Under the pieces are notes generated by a model. The model had not been told where the DNA came from and did no database searches. It saw only the letters and a program-made list of their open reading frames with translations. Source: Epiperipatus broadwayi (taxonomy: Eukaryota > Onychophora > Udeonychophora > Euonychophora > Peripatidae). Taken from it: a stretch of DNA of 64,000 nt. The stretch covers positions 1,072,224 to 1,136,223 of the forward strand of contig JAQFVV010006336.1 of assembly GCA_028023455.1 (NCBI GenBank). Reading direction: 5' to 3'. Positions within the stretch are counted from its first letter, which is position 1. The number at the start of each line of letters is the position of its first letter. This document shows positions 33,914 through 46,391 of the stretch, one piece after another. Both the position numbers and the translations under genes were made by a program.

Positions 33914-36089
33914 ATATATATATATTATAATGGTCTGGATTTGGTGTCCTAACATATCTGCACTACGAGGGCGCCACTAGGCTATTTAGAACCAAAAAAA
34001 TTTATATAGTAGGCAGATACGTAAGTTAAAAATTTTTTATTTTATTTTATATATCCATTAGCCCATTGTCACTAGCTCAGTGGAACAGCAGAGATTTATA
34101 TTTCATAAATTCTTATCTAAGAATATTTTTTTAAAAAAGAATAAAATAAGCCACTGCCAGAAATTAACACATAAACATTTATTTATGCACATATATATAA
34201 AATTTAGCGTTATTATTTTAGTATGTTTACATTTTAAAATTTAACTTACATTTTTAACTTTGATTTTAGATTTTAATTTACATTTTAATTTTAATAACTT
34301 CGCATGGATGGATTTATAAAAGTTGTTTATAATGTTGAGTATAGATCGGTTACATAGATTACACAGTTAAAAACATTCCAAAATAAACCTAAACAATCAA
34401 AATATAAAGTCATTGATAGAAATACAGAGGGAAATTTATAAGAAACCCAATGGCATTCATCATTAGATGCCACATTAACACCAATAACTTAAAAGACATC
34501 CGAATAAATACATTTTAGATACTCACTGTAAGGTATCATTATTCACCGAATGTCTATATATTTTGATCAAATATGAAAGCCAAAAACATAATTAATCGAT
34601 AACGAATCCATGCAAGCATCTATATCCAACTAAAATTTAATGCATTTAAAGTGTCGAGTATGAATAGACTACATAGATTGCATTTGAATAGAAAATATTT
34701 TATCCCTTATTTAACCTTAGGCCAAAAGTTCGCAGTTAAACCAATGTCAATCCATCTGATATATCGATGTATTCAATGTAATACGAATACGACAGCACAA
34801 ATATAGGTTAAGAAAAGAAATTGACTCTCATCCAGATAGGAATACTACATCTATCTGACAAGAATAGCAATAAAAAAAAACTCCACAGGAAAGGACTGTG
34901 GTCATTTTTGCTGACTTACGATTGCATTCCATAGGCAAAAGGGGTTGTGCGGCATATAATTCGATTCTGCACATAGAGAACCTTATACTACATCTACTAA
35001 TTACACCAATATATCCAATCCATTGATCCAATTCAACTATGAAATGAATAACCTAAGATTGCCCTCCCCTAATAAAATTTTACAAATCTATATAGCCGTT
35101 CACGCCCAACTTAAGGTTACCATTTATATAATTTTAATTTAACGAAAAACAAAAATCATAATAAAAACTTAAAAGAACAAAAAAAATAAAATAAATGGAA
35201 ATGATTTTACAAAAGAAATATACCAAATAAAATTACTTATTAATAAATTAAGTTGATCAGATAGGATTCTATTTCAATTATTTTAAATACAGAACAAGTT
35301 TTAGAATTAAAGTTCTTATTGTTTAGTATACTGGAGTTTTAGAAATTGATTTAAAACTTAGAGTTCATAAAGTTCTTATGATTTTTAAATTGTTTCTCTT
35401 TATCCGTTGCTTGTCATTTGGAATCCAGCATTAAATCCCCCGATGATCCTGTGGGCCTCAATATAGAAAAAAATGATGTTTCATTTCTTTTTTTTTTATA
35501 ACCACTGAAGGAATTGAAAATGCATCTTTGAATCCCTTCATCTCCAACTCTCTGACTTAACACATCTCAGTCTTCTATTAAATTTTCTTCACTCACTAAA
35601 AATTTATTTCCAAACTTTTTCTTTTATATGTAACTTTTGGATCTAATGGACATTACATCATCGATGATGATGATCCTTCCATTGAGGTCCGATTTCCTGA
35701 TGGATTTCTTTTATTGGCCATTAGTTTCTATTGTTTTCCTATCTAACCATTGCTTATACATTTAAATGCCCAGGGCTAGTTCACTTGGACTAATTAAAAT
35801 AATCATTTCCATTTTTTCAATAACATTATTTAATTTGTTTTGTACAAACTTAGATATATTTTTATCTATAAATTTTTGCTGACAATTTAGTTTTAAAATA
35901 CTTTTTTTTTTTTTTTTAATAAAGTTTCTTTTTTTAATTTTTCATCTGTGTGATTTATATATATATGAGTTTAAGATAGAATTAATTTTCAATTTTTATG
36001 TCTTAAAAAAAAAAGAAGTTTTTAAATGCGAACTTTTTATTTTAATTTCATGTTTAATTAAAAAAAATGTAATGGCATATGTGCCTGTT

Positions 36090-36090
<1 letters not shown>
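33914..36090. other. AT-rich sequence, nothing assignable
   Basis: Two stretches (34335-34375 and 34652-34690) share a weakly similar GAGTAT...ACATAGATT block. TAGCTCAGTGGAACAGCAGAG at about 34074 resembles a tRNA D-arm, but no T-arm follows. No gene recognised. Confidence 0.5.

Positions 36091-36091
<1 letters not shown>

Positions 36092-36180
<89 letters not shown>
36092..36180. repeat. (AT)n microsatellite
   Basis: About 88 bp of uninterrupted AT dinucleotide. Confidence 0.95.
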
Positions 36181-36184
<4 letters not shown>

Positions 36185-39100
36185 CTAACTGAAGTGTCAC
36201 TTACCAAATAACTTATCTTAGCTTAACCTTTTGTTTAAAATTTCGGATTTTAAAAAATAATGATGATAAAAATGGAAATTAACTTAGTTAATTATTAAAA
36301 TAGAATAATCTAAATATTTTTAATAGTATTAGTTGGTTTGATAAAGGATATTAGGTAATAATTTAACATAAGCAAATGTTAAAAAAAAGAAAATAATGGT
36401 GAATTGATAAATAGTAAATATATTCAAAAATAACTACTGTATAATCTATTCTAATGTTTAAAGAATAATAATAAGATATTATTATTGAGTTTGAATAAGT
36501 GAGAAATTTTAAAAAAAGAAATGATATGTAAGTTTTTATTAAAAGAAAATAAGAATATTTGTTATTAGTTTTGTAGTTTAGCATTCTAGTTATAAAAGTT
36601 AGTTAGATTAAATAATCATTAACATTTTATTGTTGTAATTCTAAAAATAATTTTAAACAATTAATGTAAAGCCCAGACATATGTGAGAATATGTGCATGC
36701 ATAGACCTGGAAACATAAGAATAAAAAAATAATTTAATTTCAATATTGTTTAAAATAAGTATATAAAACAAATGTGTGGATAAAATTATTTTTAATGTAA
36801 TATTTAAGGGTTTAATAAAGGGTATAACTTTAAATTTTATATTTCTTACTATTGTGTTGTATAAAATATCATAAAAAACAATTGTTGCATAATATTTGTA
36901 ATATTAAAATTTTGACTTTGCAGCTGAAGGTCACGTGGTATGGAAAATTATATTGATTATGTCAGTAGATTGATTCCACAGCTGGTTTGTCAGAATATTA
37001 AAATTTAATAAAAAATAATTTTTATTGGTTTTTAAATGAATTGTAGGTGGATGAAAAATTGTGAGATAAAACGGAGATCGAGGGACCATCCAGGGGCTGA
37101 TCTTGTTTTGATTTTGTTAATAAAAGTAATTTTGTTAAAAAAACTTGATATTTCTAAAAAAATACAAGTATGTTTAAAATATTTAAAATCGTCCTGTAGT
37201 GATGGAGGACTAAAAGAAAGGTAATCCGTTTTTCTGACAATTTGAATTTCAGTCGAGTCATAGAAATTATAGTAAAAAAAAATGTCTAAAGTAAATGAAG
37301 TGTATCACATATTATATGACATTAACTTGTTTAATTTTATTTACTTGAAAATAAGGTTAAGGAACAAACTATTAATCATTTACATAGATAAGCGTTCGGT
37401 TGTATTAAACTATTTTGAAAGTAAAATGCTAAATATTTTTCCTGTTAGATTAAAAGTATATGTAAAAAAAAAAAAAGAGATATTTTTTTTAAAAGTTTAA
37501 AAAGAACATTATAAAGAAGCTGCTACATTTGATTACAGTGAAACTATAAAGAATGATTATTTTTTTTTAAAAAAAGGAAAAGTTATTACTTATATCTTGA
37601 CATATATGAAAATGATTTGTTTAGCTAAACACAAACAGATAATATATACATTTTAAAGGATAATTATTATTTACACAGTAAGAAAGGACACATATTTGGA
37701 AATAAAACTTTAAAGCAATTTGTAAGGATTAATAATGAATTTATAGTTATTGGGTACATTATAAATGGTCATACTTGCTGGTATTTAAAAATAACTTTAT
37801 GGCATTAATTATAGCATATAAATGGAGAAATGTCTTGAACAGTAAAAAAATTTCTACTCTCATATTTAAAAGTAAGCAAAAGAAATTAATTTTAAAAATA
37901 AATGTGTCTTGGAATATTATTAGGAAAAGTACTTAAGAAAAACTATATTTCAAAAGAAGCGTTTCCCCAAAAGAGGATAAAGAAATTCAGATAGAAAGAT
38001 ATTCTTATTATTATTATATGCAATTTTGAACTCGGGATCCTATAAATAAATTAAAGTGTGTTCAGCTGAAGAATTTATTTTGTTTCATGCCGGCTTAATC
38101 TTATTATTTAATTTTTTTTTAAAAATTGTTTAAAAAAATATTATTAAGGAACTATTGAACACTTTCATTTGAAAATCATTGCCATGTGTATAAATGTATT
38201 AATTTAAGCTTCGAATTTGGATAAATATATTAACCTGGATAAATTATCTACACATTATGAAATGGAAAAATCATTATGGAGCTGAAATATGAACTTGAGT
38301 TAATGTATTATTATTTTTTTATGGTCTGCTTTATTAAATGGTTTAAAAAAAAAAAAAAACCATAAAAATATTTATGCTATTAAATTTTTTTTTTGTAACA
38401 CTTTTTGCATAAATATACAGGTAAACTAAGGTTATAATTTTAAAACGAAATAGGTTTAATTGAATGAGCAAATGTTTCTTGCCATTCTTAAGTAGATTTA
38501 GTTTATTTATTAGCAATACACTAGCTAGTTTCTATTATTTGTTTTATGAATGTTATATTAATAATAACTATAAATATTTTATATTCATCGATAAGTAAAT
38601 ATTTTTGCATTCAATTTACAATTTTAAAAGTCCACTAGTTACTATATTTTAGCATTTAATATTTTGTTATTTGTGCATTGTGCCTTACCTAGAATTTTAT
38701 ATGCATTTAATTTTAAAGTATTTTCTACAGTAGTCAGTTGACACATAGTTTGCTTTGTTGGTTCGAACATTGGATATACGTTTTGTATTTTTAAACTTCT
38801 TAGGAATAACTTAGTTAATTAAAGTGAAGTATATATATCTTGCTATTAGTTAGTATTTGTTAGCCTCAAGAGTTAGGCTTAGTTCATAATTTTTGAATAT
38901 GCTTTATGGAGTAGATAATCCTCCATCCTTATTGTATTGTATTTCCATGATTTGATAGTGCTTGTTCCAAAAAAAGAGGTTATTGTATTTTTCAGTGATG
39001 ATGATCACATTTATAAGCATTGGAAATCTTATGAGAGGATTGTGCTTTTCTGGTGCATCTTTCCTGTTCCCAGATACACTGTAGATGAATTCCAGGTATC

Positions 39101-41147
39101 TTCATTTCTGCCTCAAAGTTAGGTATTTTTTTTTGAAAGACACCACATTCTTTTCCAGCTCTGAGGAGCCTAGTATTTTTATATTTTTTGCCTATCATTC
39201 ATGATGACTTAATGCTAATTCCACCACAGTAGGTGATGTTGCATTTGTTTTAGATTTGTGATGACAAGATATGCTTGTTTGAGGAAATGTATTTCTTCAG
39301 GTAGTTGTAGCTAATTTAAGGCTCATAGGTATATCAATGTTTGAATTGTGTTGCTATAGTAGTTTTATCACACACAAGCTAACCAATAATAAGTTATATT
39401 TATTTTAAAGTATGTTAAATATGCATATGGTATAAGTGGCAATTCACACATAATAATTTAATATTTTCATCCAGAATTTCGCCGCTGGATTTGTAAGTCT
39501 TTATATCATTATCTTTAAAACATTGAGGGAATAATTTTCTGTGGACTAAAGTTATTTTAAAAAAAAAGTATAACTGATCTCTGAAAATGATTGTCACATA
39601 CACTTAATTTAGTTTAATTTTAATATTAGCTTAATCTGATTTAAACATATATCTAGCTATGATATTAGCTATATCCGTGAAACTAGTGATGATATTTTTA
39701 AAAAGTATTGTTGAATATGCTTATTCCAACTTAGCGTTTGTTAAGTTGAGGAGTATAAAATTAAGCTTAGAGTTTTCAATATAAACCTTGTTCTGTGTGT
39801 CATTCTGATTATTAGATGACACAATAACGGTATAAATTAGTTTAGTAAAGAAGAATAGTAATGTGCTTATTAAATACATAAGATAATTAAAATTTAAGAT
39901 TTTTTTTTTGAGAAAAATATAATTATTAAAAGAAAGTAACAGTGAATAACCTTTGCAGGTTATTAAGTGTAAGTTAAATAAAACTGTTAAGAGTCCAAAT
40001 AATTATATTAAATCTTAGTGCGATATTGGCATTGTTCGTATTCTACTACATTTGTAAACATGTCTTCTCATTATTAATAAATCAAATTATTATTATTTCA
40101 AAAGTTTTGTTTTGTTTGTTTTACTTTTATATGAGAATATATTATTGTCTTGGGTTCTAAGTTCACAAAATCTTAAAATGTAAAAGTTATTGAATCGTCA
40201 ATTCAGAAATTTACAAGTATATTCTAAGTTAATTAAATATAGTTAGTATTGTCTTGAAAATTAAAAAAAAAGCTATGTTAAAGTAAATGATTCTCATATT
40301 GAATCATAAAGATAGATAATTGCATTATAGCAGATAGCTAATTAAATACTTAGTTAAAAGTTTATTTTTTTTAAAATTATCAGTATATCTTTCAAATTAA
40401 AGATTATGCAATATCAGATTAACAGTATTAGTATTTCAGAAGAATATTTTAATTAATATTATTTTAAAAGCTGCACCATATCTTATATTCACTGCACATC
40501 ATCTATCATCATCTTAAATCTGATATATTTAAAGAATTCTAATTCATTTGCATTTGAGGTCTTTAGTGGTTGTCTGTGAGTATGGAAAGGCATTAAAAGT
40601 ACCCTCGCTCTTTTCTCTGCTCAAGTAATATCTTAGATAATAGGCCATTATTAGTTAAATTTAAATTGATTCATTAAATTGTGTGAATTAATATTTGTTT
40701 TGTTTATTATTTTAAGATTGAACATATTATAATTATTTTATGGTCAACTAAGTTGTCATTTATTTATTTATTAATCACAGTAATTCTTTATTAGGCAACT
40801 TAACTTAAACTTTAATTTTACACAAGAGTGTTAGTTTTAAAATCCCTGAGGTTATTTACTCTTGTTGTTTTAGTAAATATAATTCTGTAAGATAATATTT
40901 TAAAGCAAAGCATCATAGGTCTTATTCAGAGAGTGTATAATCTATTAGTAGGACTAATATGGTAAGCATTGATTAGTAATTTAGATAATCTTTTGTATGG
41001 TTTATTAAAATATCAATATACTGTAATAGTTTTAGTTCATCAGTATTGGATTTGACTTTTATTTGATTATGCATCTCTGTATCATCATCTATTTTGTTTA
41101 AATTTATTGTAACCCCACTGAGCTGAGTCATTTAGAGTCTCTCATTT
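36181..41147. other. AT-rich sequence with two unassigned blocks
   Basis: At 37036-37224 and 37282-37500 are short open frames with less biased composition. The first is preceded by TTGTAG and ends at AAAGGTAATC, and the second is preceded by TTTGAATTTCAG, which look like splice sites. At 38937-39240 a stretch is open on both strands (61 and 68 codons). I recognise no domain in any of these; they may be decayed elements or old exons. Nothing else was seen. Confidence 0.35.
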
Positions 41148-41526
41148 ATATTTTATTTCATTCCATTTCAATTTTATTCCATTTCTTTTCATGTCATTTC
41201 TCATATCTTTCTATCATCTCACCCATTTAAAACATTCGTTAAGAGTTCTTCTATCATCTCATTTCATTTCTCTCTCTTTTATTCCATCTTCTTCTTATAT
41301 CTCTCTTTCATATCTTTCAATCATCTCATTTCTTCTCTCTCTCTCATTATATATATAATTTCTATTACTTTTCCCCATTTCTCTTCCTCCTCAATTCTTT
41401 TCTTTTCCATTATTTATTCTTATCATTATCATTATTAGTATTATATTTCTCTTCTTTCTTTCTCACACCCCTCTCTCATTTCATTATTAGCATTTTCTCT
41501 TCCTCTTTCTCACATCCCATCTCACT
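41148..41526 (+). repeat. Pyrimidine-rich (TC/CAT) tract
   Basis: About 380 bp with strong C+T bias on the + strand, built of variants of TCATTTC, TCTCTCT and CCATTTC, and ending in CTCACTCTCGTTAGG. It is low-complexity sequence with no gene. Confidence 0.8.
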
Positions 41527-41552
41527 CTCGTTAGGTTACAATATATATATAT

Positions 41553-42450
41553 TAAGAGTGTGCTAATAAGCTCTAAACAAGCTTTTTTGAAAATTTTTTT
41601 TATGATAAATTCTACTATAAAAGAAGACATTCAAATCATCTTTATCTAGGATTATCCCCATCCCCCAGACCAGTTTCTATTTTCAAGCTATGGCTCCCTT
41701 CAGTGAGAAGCTAGTACACCAGATTTAAAAAAGCAACTCAAGTCAAACATTTATCTAATAGTTAACTGTCAAGAACAATATCTGAAATTTTTAGACATTT
41801 ACATGTCTTTAAAGTCAGCTCCTCAACTGAAAAATAATATGGGCCTAAACTTAACTCAGATATATCATATATTAAAAAGTTTAGCCATTTAATTTAGCCA
41901 AAGCTCCAATAGCAAAATAATAATAGTAATAATAGAAAGTCAGATGTCACATGACTTATATATATATAATGAAACTTAAATATATTCCAAATAACGGTAA
42001 ACAATTTATAATACAATATAAATAAAAACTCAATAAAAACTCATAAAGAAATATTTTCGATTATATTCATAATCATTTTCAACTCAACTTTCAAAATGGA
42101 ATCATCTATTACCAACCAGAAACACATGTCGACATGTGTTTCTGGTTGGTTAGATGATTCCATTTTGAAAGTTGAGTTGAAAATGATTATGAATATAATC
42201 GAAAATATTTCTTTATGAGTTTTTATTGAGTTTTTATTTATATTGTATTATAAATTGTTTACCATTGTTTGGAATATATTTAAGTTTCATTATTGTATTA
42301 TTGATATTAACGGACATTTATTTTGTTTTAAATATATATATATATATATATATAGCTTGCATTTACAAATATGTAAAATTAAGAGCATGCTAATAAGCTC
42401 TAAACAAACTTTAAAAAAAATTTTTTAATGATAAATGCTATTACAAGAGA
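41553..42450. repeat. Direct repeats flanking the 42-kb palindrome
   Basis: 41553-41622 and 42378-42450 share a unit of about 70 bp (TTAAGAGYRTGCTAATAAGC, then TCTAAACAA, then ATGATAAAT) with modest divergence. They enclose the unassigned 41623-41966 and the palindrome. The second copy leads directly into the PLE-3 coding remnant. Confidence 0.75.
41967..42292. repeat. Near-perfect 326-bp palindrome
   Basis: The left arm 41967-42130 and right arm 42131-42292 are reverse complements with only a few differences, such as a 2-bp length difference near 42108/42151 and changes near 41996 and 42265, and no spacer. The central 40 bp, around ACATGTCGACATGT, are a perfect palindrome. The right arm runs on into a PLE-type end (TAACGGACATTT at 42309-42320) and (TA)n; the left arm stops short of it. 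It is most likely a head-to-head pair of PLE terminal repeats. Confidence 0.9.
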
Positions 42451-42529
42451 AGGCATATGTCTCATCTGATTAGCAATATTTACATGGAAAAGTAAACCTC
42501 AGCTCTAAAAACTACTCCATATCTACTTA

Positions 42530-43440
42530 AAGTTTGGCTTCACTCTGTGGATGATACATTTGTCATATGGCCACATGGTAAAGCACTGCTCAACTTTTTG
42601 GAAACACATCAACAACATATCTCCTTAAATTAAATTCACAATAGAATCAGAACAAGAGCAAAAATTGGCATTCTTAGATGTTCTCATGGCAAAATCAAAA
42701 CTACAGTTTACTAAAAATCTACACATACAGGATCACACCAGAAACACAAAACATGGAATTATACTATCATTATGTGACAGAGCAAAAGAAATTTGTTCAG
42801 AAACCAGAAATTTGGAAAAAGAAAAGATCTATATAGAACAATCTCTTATGAAAAAATAGTTATCCATCAGCTGTTATTAAGAAAACATTAAACAGATAAC
42901 AAAAAGAAATATCAAGAGAAAAGACAATTATTGGTACTGTAGTGTACTCATACATTCCAAAAATAGCAGACAAATCAAGGAAAATCTGCAATCAGTATAA
43001 CATCAGAACAGCTCTCCAGAACTATATCACACTATGAGGACTTCTAACATCTGCAAAGCCTAAACTTGAAATGCTGAAATGAGAAATCTGCATCTATGAA
43101 ATACCATGTGAATGTGGAAGAACATGTATTGGTGAGACCAGTCATCCCATTGAAAAGCATTTATAAGACAGAAACTGATGATTAGAAGAGAGAAAACAAA
43201 TGTCTCTAAGACAGCAGACCATGTATGTGCCAGTGAATATATGTTCAATTGGGAAAATGCAAAAATATTGGATAGAGAAGAAAATATAGAAAGAAGAAAA
43301 TTTAAAGAAGCTGCTCACATGACAATGGGAAAAAATCCCATAAGTCAACCTAGTGTGACTCTACATAATGTATGGAAACCACTAATCAACTTTGTTCTTA
43401 GGAAAAAGTGGAAAAATCAGGAGGAACATAATAGATAAGA
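42530..43440 (+). pseudogene. Penelope-like element RT / GIY-YIG, broken (PLE-3)
   Basis: The remnant begins at the RT catalytic box: VDDTFVIWPHG near 42548-42580, with Ser where PLEs have Tyr before VDD. It continues with FTIESEQEQ-like and LAFLDVLMAKS blocks (42640-42710). The GIY-YIG domain follows at about 43090-43170 (IYEIPCECGRTCIGET) and then meets a stop. The C-terminal tail (NWENAKILDREEN, then FKEAAH, then NVWKPLI) is open at 43178-43438 in another frame. Several stops and frameshifts make it inactive. The upstream RT domain is absent; the palindrome and (TA)n run lie where it would be expected. Confidence 0.85.
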
Positions 43441-43467
43441 ATATTAAATTTCTATTGACTGTTGCCT

Positions 43468-43712
43468 TTGGCAGGATGGCTCATTTGGTTAGAGCGTTAC
43501 TTTAAAAATTCAATACTCAAGAATATAAAAACCCAGGTTTGAAACCCATGCTAGTACTGTCACTGGTCAGGCCAGCAACACCTGAAGAAGAGGAGAGAAT
43601 AGTACCTCAGAAATTTAATACTCAAGAATCTAAGGTCCAGGTTCAAATCCCATGCTAGTACTGTCACTGGTCAGGCCAGAAAGACCTGAAGAAGAGGGGG
43701 AAAATAATACCT
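43468..43712 (+). mobile_element. tRNA-derived SINE with tandem duplication
   Basis: The A-box lies in GGATGGCTCATTTGGTTAG (43474-43492) and the first B-box in CAGGTTTGAAACCC (43534-43547). An A-rich segment of about 45 bp separates them, more than in a tRNA. The 3' body contains CTAGTACTGTCACTGGTCAG and CCTGAAGAAGAGG. The unit 43505-43606, with the B-box and body but not the A-box, is repeated at 43607-43712. It lies directly downstream of PLE-3. It is a different family from the SINE at 1486. Confidence 0.75.
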
Positions 43713-44046
43713 ATCAAAACATTGTGCATATACCAACCTGATTGATGTGCTATTACTAACAGTTGAAGGTATTTGGAATATTTAAATAAAGTTAAATTTT
43801 TCTAAAGACATTCAATACTCATATTAGATGATGAAAATGGTCCAACATAAAATACAATTAAACTACATGATTTATATTTTATTTATTTTTAAGATTTTCA
43901 TTTTTAATTAATAATAAACTTATTTATTTATTTATAAATAATTTTATTGAAAAACCATATGTAATAATGATACAATTGTAAATCAGAAATAATAGTTATC
44001 CATGTTAGTCAGGCAACCAAATGTTCTGATGTGGTTACTGGTGTTG

Positions 44047-44480
44047 TTAATCCAGCTTAATTAGGCTCCATGTGTTGTCAAATAAAAATCTGGAAGAGAT
44101 TATTCTGTCCTTATGGCGAAATTTCTTTAGCTTGGAAATGAATGTGTCTTCAGGCTTGGGATGAGGAAAGGTAAACTTGTTGCGACATCTGGCCATCCAG
44201 ATGGCATAAGTGAGAAAGGTTGAGAGTCTTGTGGTGACATAATCCCTGGACAGGAAGCAGCATTTAATATCTAAGATTTTGTTCAGGGAAATGTGGCAGT
44301 GGTAAGTAATGAAAGTTCTGATTTTGTCATATGCTGGGCAATCATTTATCATATGATCAAAAGTTTCACAGGTTCTATGGCAGTTGTGACACATAGGATC
44401 TATATTCTTGAGGAATCTCCTGTAGTGCAGGAACCAGTTTGTCTGGAGTGAATTCAGGTTGATTTTTACAATAAACCTAT
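44047..44480 (-). pseudogene. LINE C-terminal zinc-finger fragment (not RTE)
   Basis: A minus-strand open stretch of about 145 codons. It carries W-x-LHYRRF, then a Cys/His motif of the type C-x2-C-x8-H-x4-C (CHNC...DHM...C), then ETFDHMINDCP-like sequence and a basic C-terminus with AIWMARCRN and FPHPKPED. This order is typical of the end of a non-LTR reverse transcriptase after the thumb. The RT itself is missing upstream, where a stop precedes the frame at about 44481. The 3' side at 43920-43935 is (AAAT)n-like, a plausible LINE tail. It is a 5'-truncated remnant, unrelated in sequence to the RTE copies. Confidence 0.65.
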
Positions 44481-46270
44481 TTAAGCAGTTATTGATTTTA
44501 CCGTTTCAAATTTATATTTTGCGAACAAATATTAGTGCATTCACGCACATATGTTTAAATGTAATGTTTAAAAGTTGCTACTCTTATTAGGAGTAATATT
44601 GACTATTTAGCTATTTAAATTACTATTGCGTTAATATTTTTAAATACTTTCTTTTATTGTAGTCAGGATATTATCTTTGTATCCTGTGTATTTTTCCCTT
44701 CAACACTGATTTTACATGTATGTGTTTGTTTTTAATTTAATATTAAGCACACTTTTTAAAAAAATGATTGAGATGCATATTTTTGGGATGTTGTAATTGA
44801 TAAAAATCTATAAGGAAGATATCTTGAATAATTTTAATAATCTACTCTAATAGATAGTAGAATACCAGAAAATACAAATATAATTTTCAATCTTATCACT
44901 TAGAGTGTCTGGTTTTCAAATATTTAGTACAATAACAGTAAAAAACATCAATATTTGCTCTATTTGATAAGCCAATAAGATTTTTTACAGTTTATAGTTA
45001 TGATTATTGATTTAGATATTAAAATATAGTGTTACAATATAAATCAGTTAAAGAATAATGCTAGTTGAAACTCAACTATAATAAATAAATATAAATCCAT
45101 GTTTGATTATGTCATTTAGTGAAGCAAGTAACATAGATAAAAGGTATCCATTCTTTTAACTACGTTTCTTGTTTCATACTTTTTGTTTATAAATACAGGT
45201 AATGCTGTTGTAATATTCTAGCATTTGTTTGTGACTCAGACTTTATAAATATAGACAAAACTGTTGTGAAAAAAGTGAAATGGATATTTCAAAATGCATC
45301 CAGAGGATTGGCTGTTGCTTGCGATATAATTGGGCTAAGGTATAAGATGCACTGATAAGAAAGAAACTTGAATATATATATATATATTAATCTATTCAAC
45401 AAACTTTGGAACTGTTTCGGCAAAGATTTTTAAAAATAAAACGTAATAAAACGTAATAACATTAATAATTGATTTTTCTTTTTTTAGTAATTATATTATC
45501 TATTAAATGGATAAACTTTTAGCTTTAAATCTGCTTTTACTTTTAAAATTAAATTAAATCTTTTCTGTAGTTAACAAAACAATCACACTTTCTTTAGCCG
45601 AGAAGTTCTCACACGACTGGAAAAAAATTGGGACTTGTCAGTGAAGTTCTTTAATCAGCATTTAAATAATTGAAATCAGAGTTGAAGAAGAGATCTTGAT
45701 GTTGATTCTTCACTGGAGTAGATGGTTATACCTTGTCGAAAAGAAATGCAACATTCAATTCTTTTTTTTACTTAGAATTTAAAATTCTATCAGTTGCTTA
45801 TTGAGTTTTCTAATCTGTTTTTTAAAAAAGTATTTTTTTAATATATAAAACTAATTTGCTTTTTATATAAATTTTTAAATCTCAAAGTTATTTTAAGTTT
45901 AACCTGATTTTCTTTATATATATAGCAAATAAATGTTTTAATTAAATTTAGACAAGATTAATTAATTTTATCGATCAGAAAGATAAATAAAAAAACAAAT
46001 GGTAATGACTTAAAATTGCAGTCTCAACATTATTTTCAGAGACGAATGTATATAAATGTTAAAAGGAATTTTTTTCACTTGTATATGTATATAATCGTAT
46101 GATTTATTCTTCAAAGGCTTGAATGAAGTTCATACAAAGTTTGAATACTGGAAGTGACCGAGTTAAACTATCTTCTGTGGACATTGACCTCTCAAGTCTG
46201 CCATTTTACTAAACCACACAGGACATCTTCATAGAGAAAAGATGTGAATAGTTTTGAGGTTTTCTGAGTT
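44481..46270. other. AT-rich sequence, nothing coding
   Basis: The only element found is a 25-bp fragment at 44902-44926 (AGAGTGTCTGGTTTTCAAAT and following) that matches the end of the 606-970 family. Confidence 0.5.
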
Positions 46271-46283
46271 CTTGTTGTTGTTG

Positions 46284-46332
<49 letters not shown>

Positions 46333-46391
46333 CATCATCATCATCATTATCATTATTATTGTCATCATCATCATTATCAGTATTATTATTA
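46271..46391. repeat. Compound (TTG)n(TTA)n(TCA)n microsatellite
   Basis: Consecutive trinucleotide blocks; open frames through it (poly-Ile, poly-Met) are artefacts. Confidence 0.95.

Noticed and set aside
34058-34100. tRNA-like D-arm TAGCTCAGTGGAACAGCAGAG
   Set aside because: No matching acceptor stem, anticodon arm or T-arm downstream; not supported as a tRNA or SINE.
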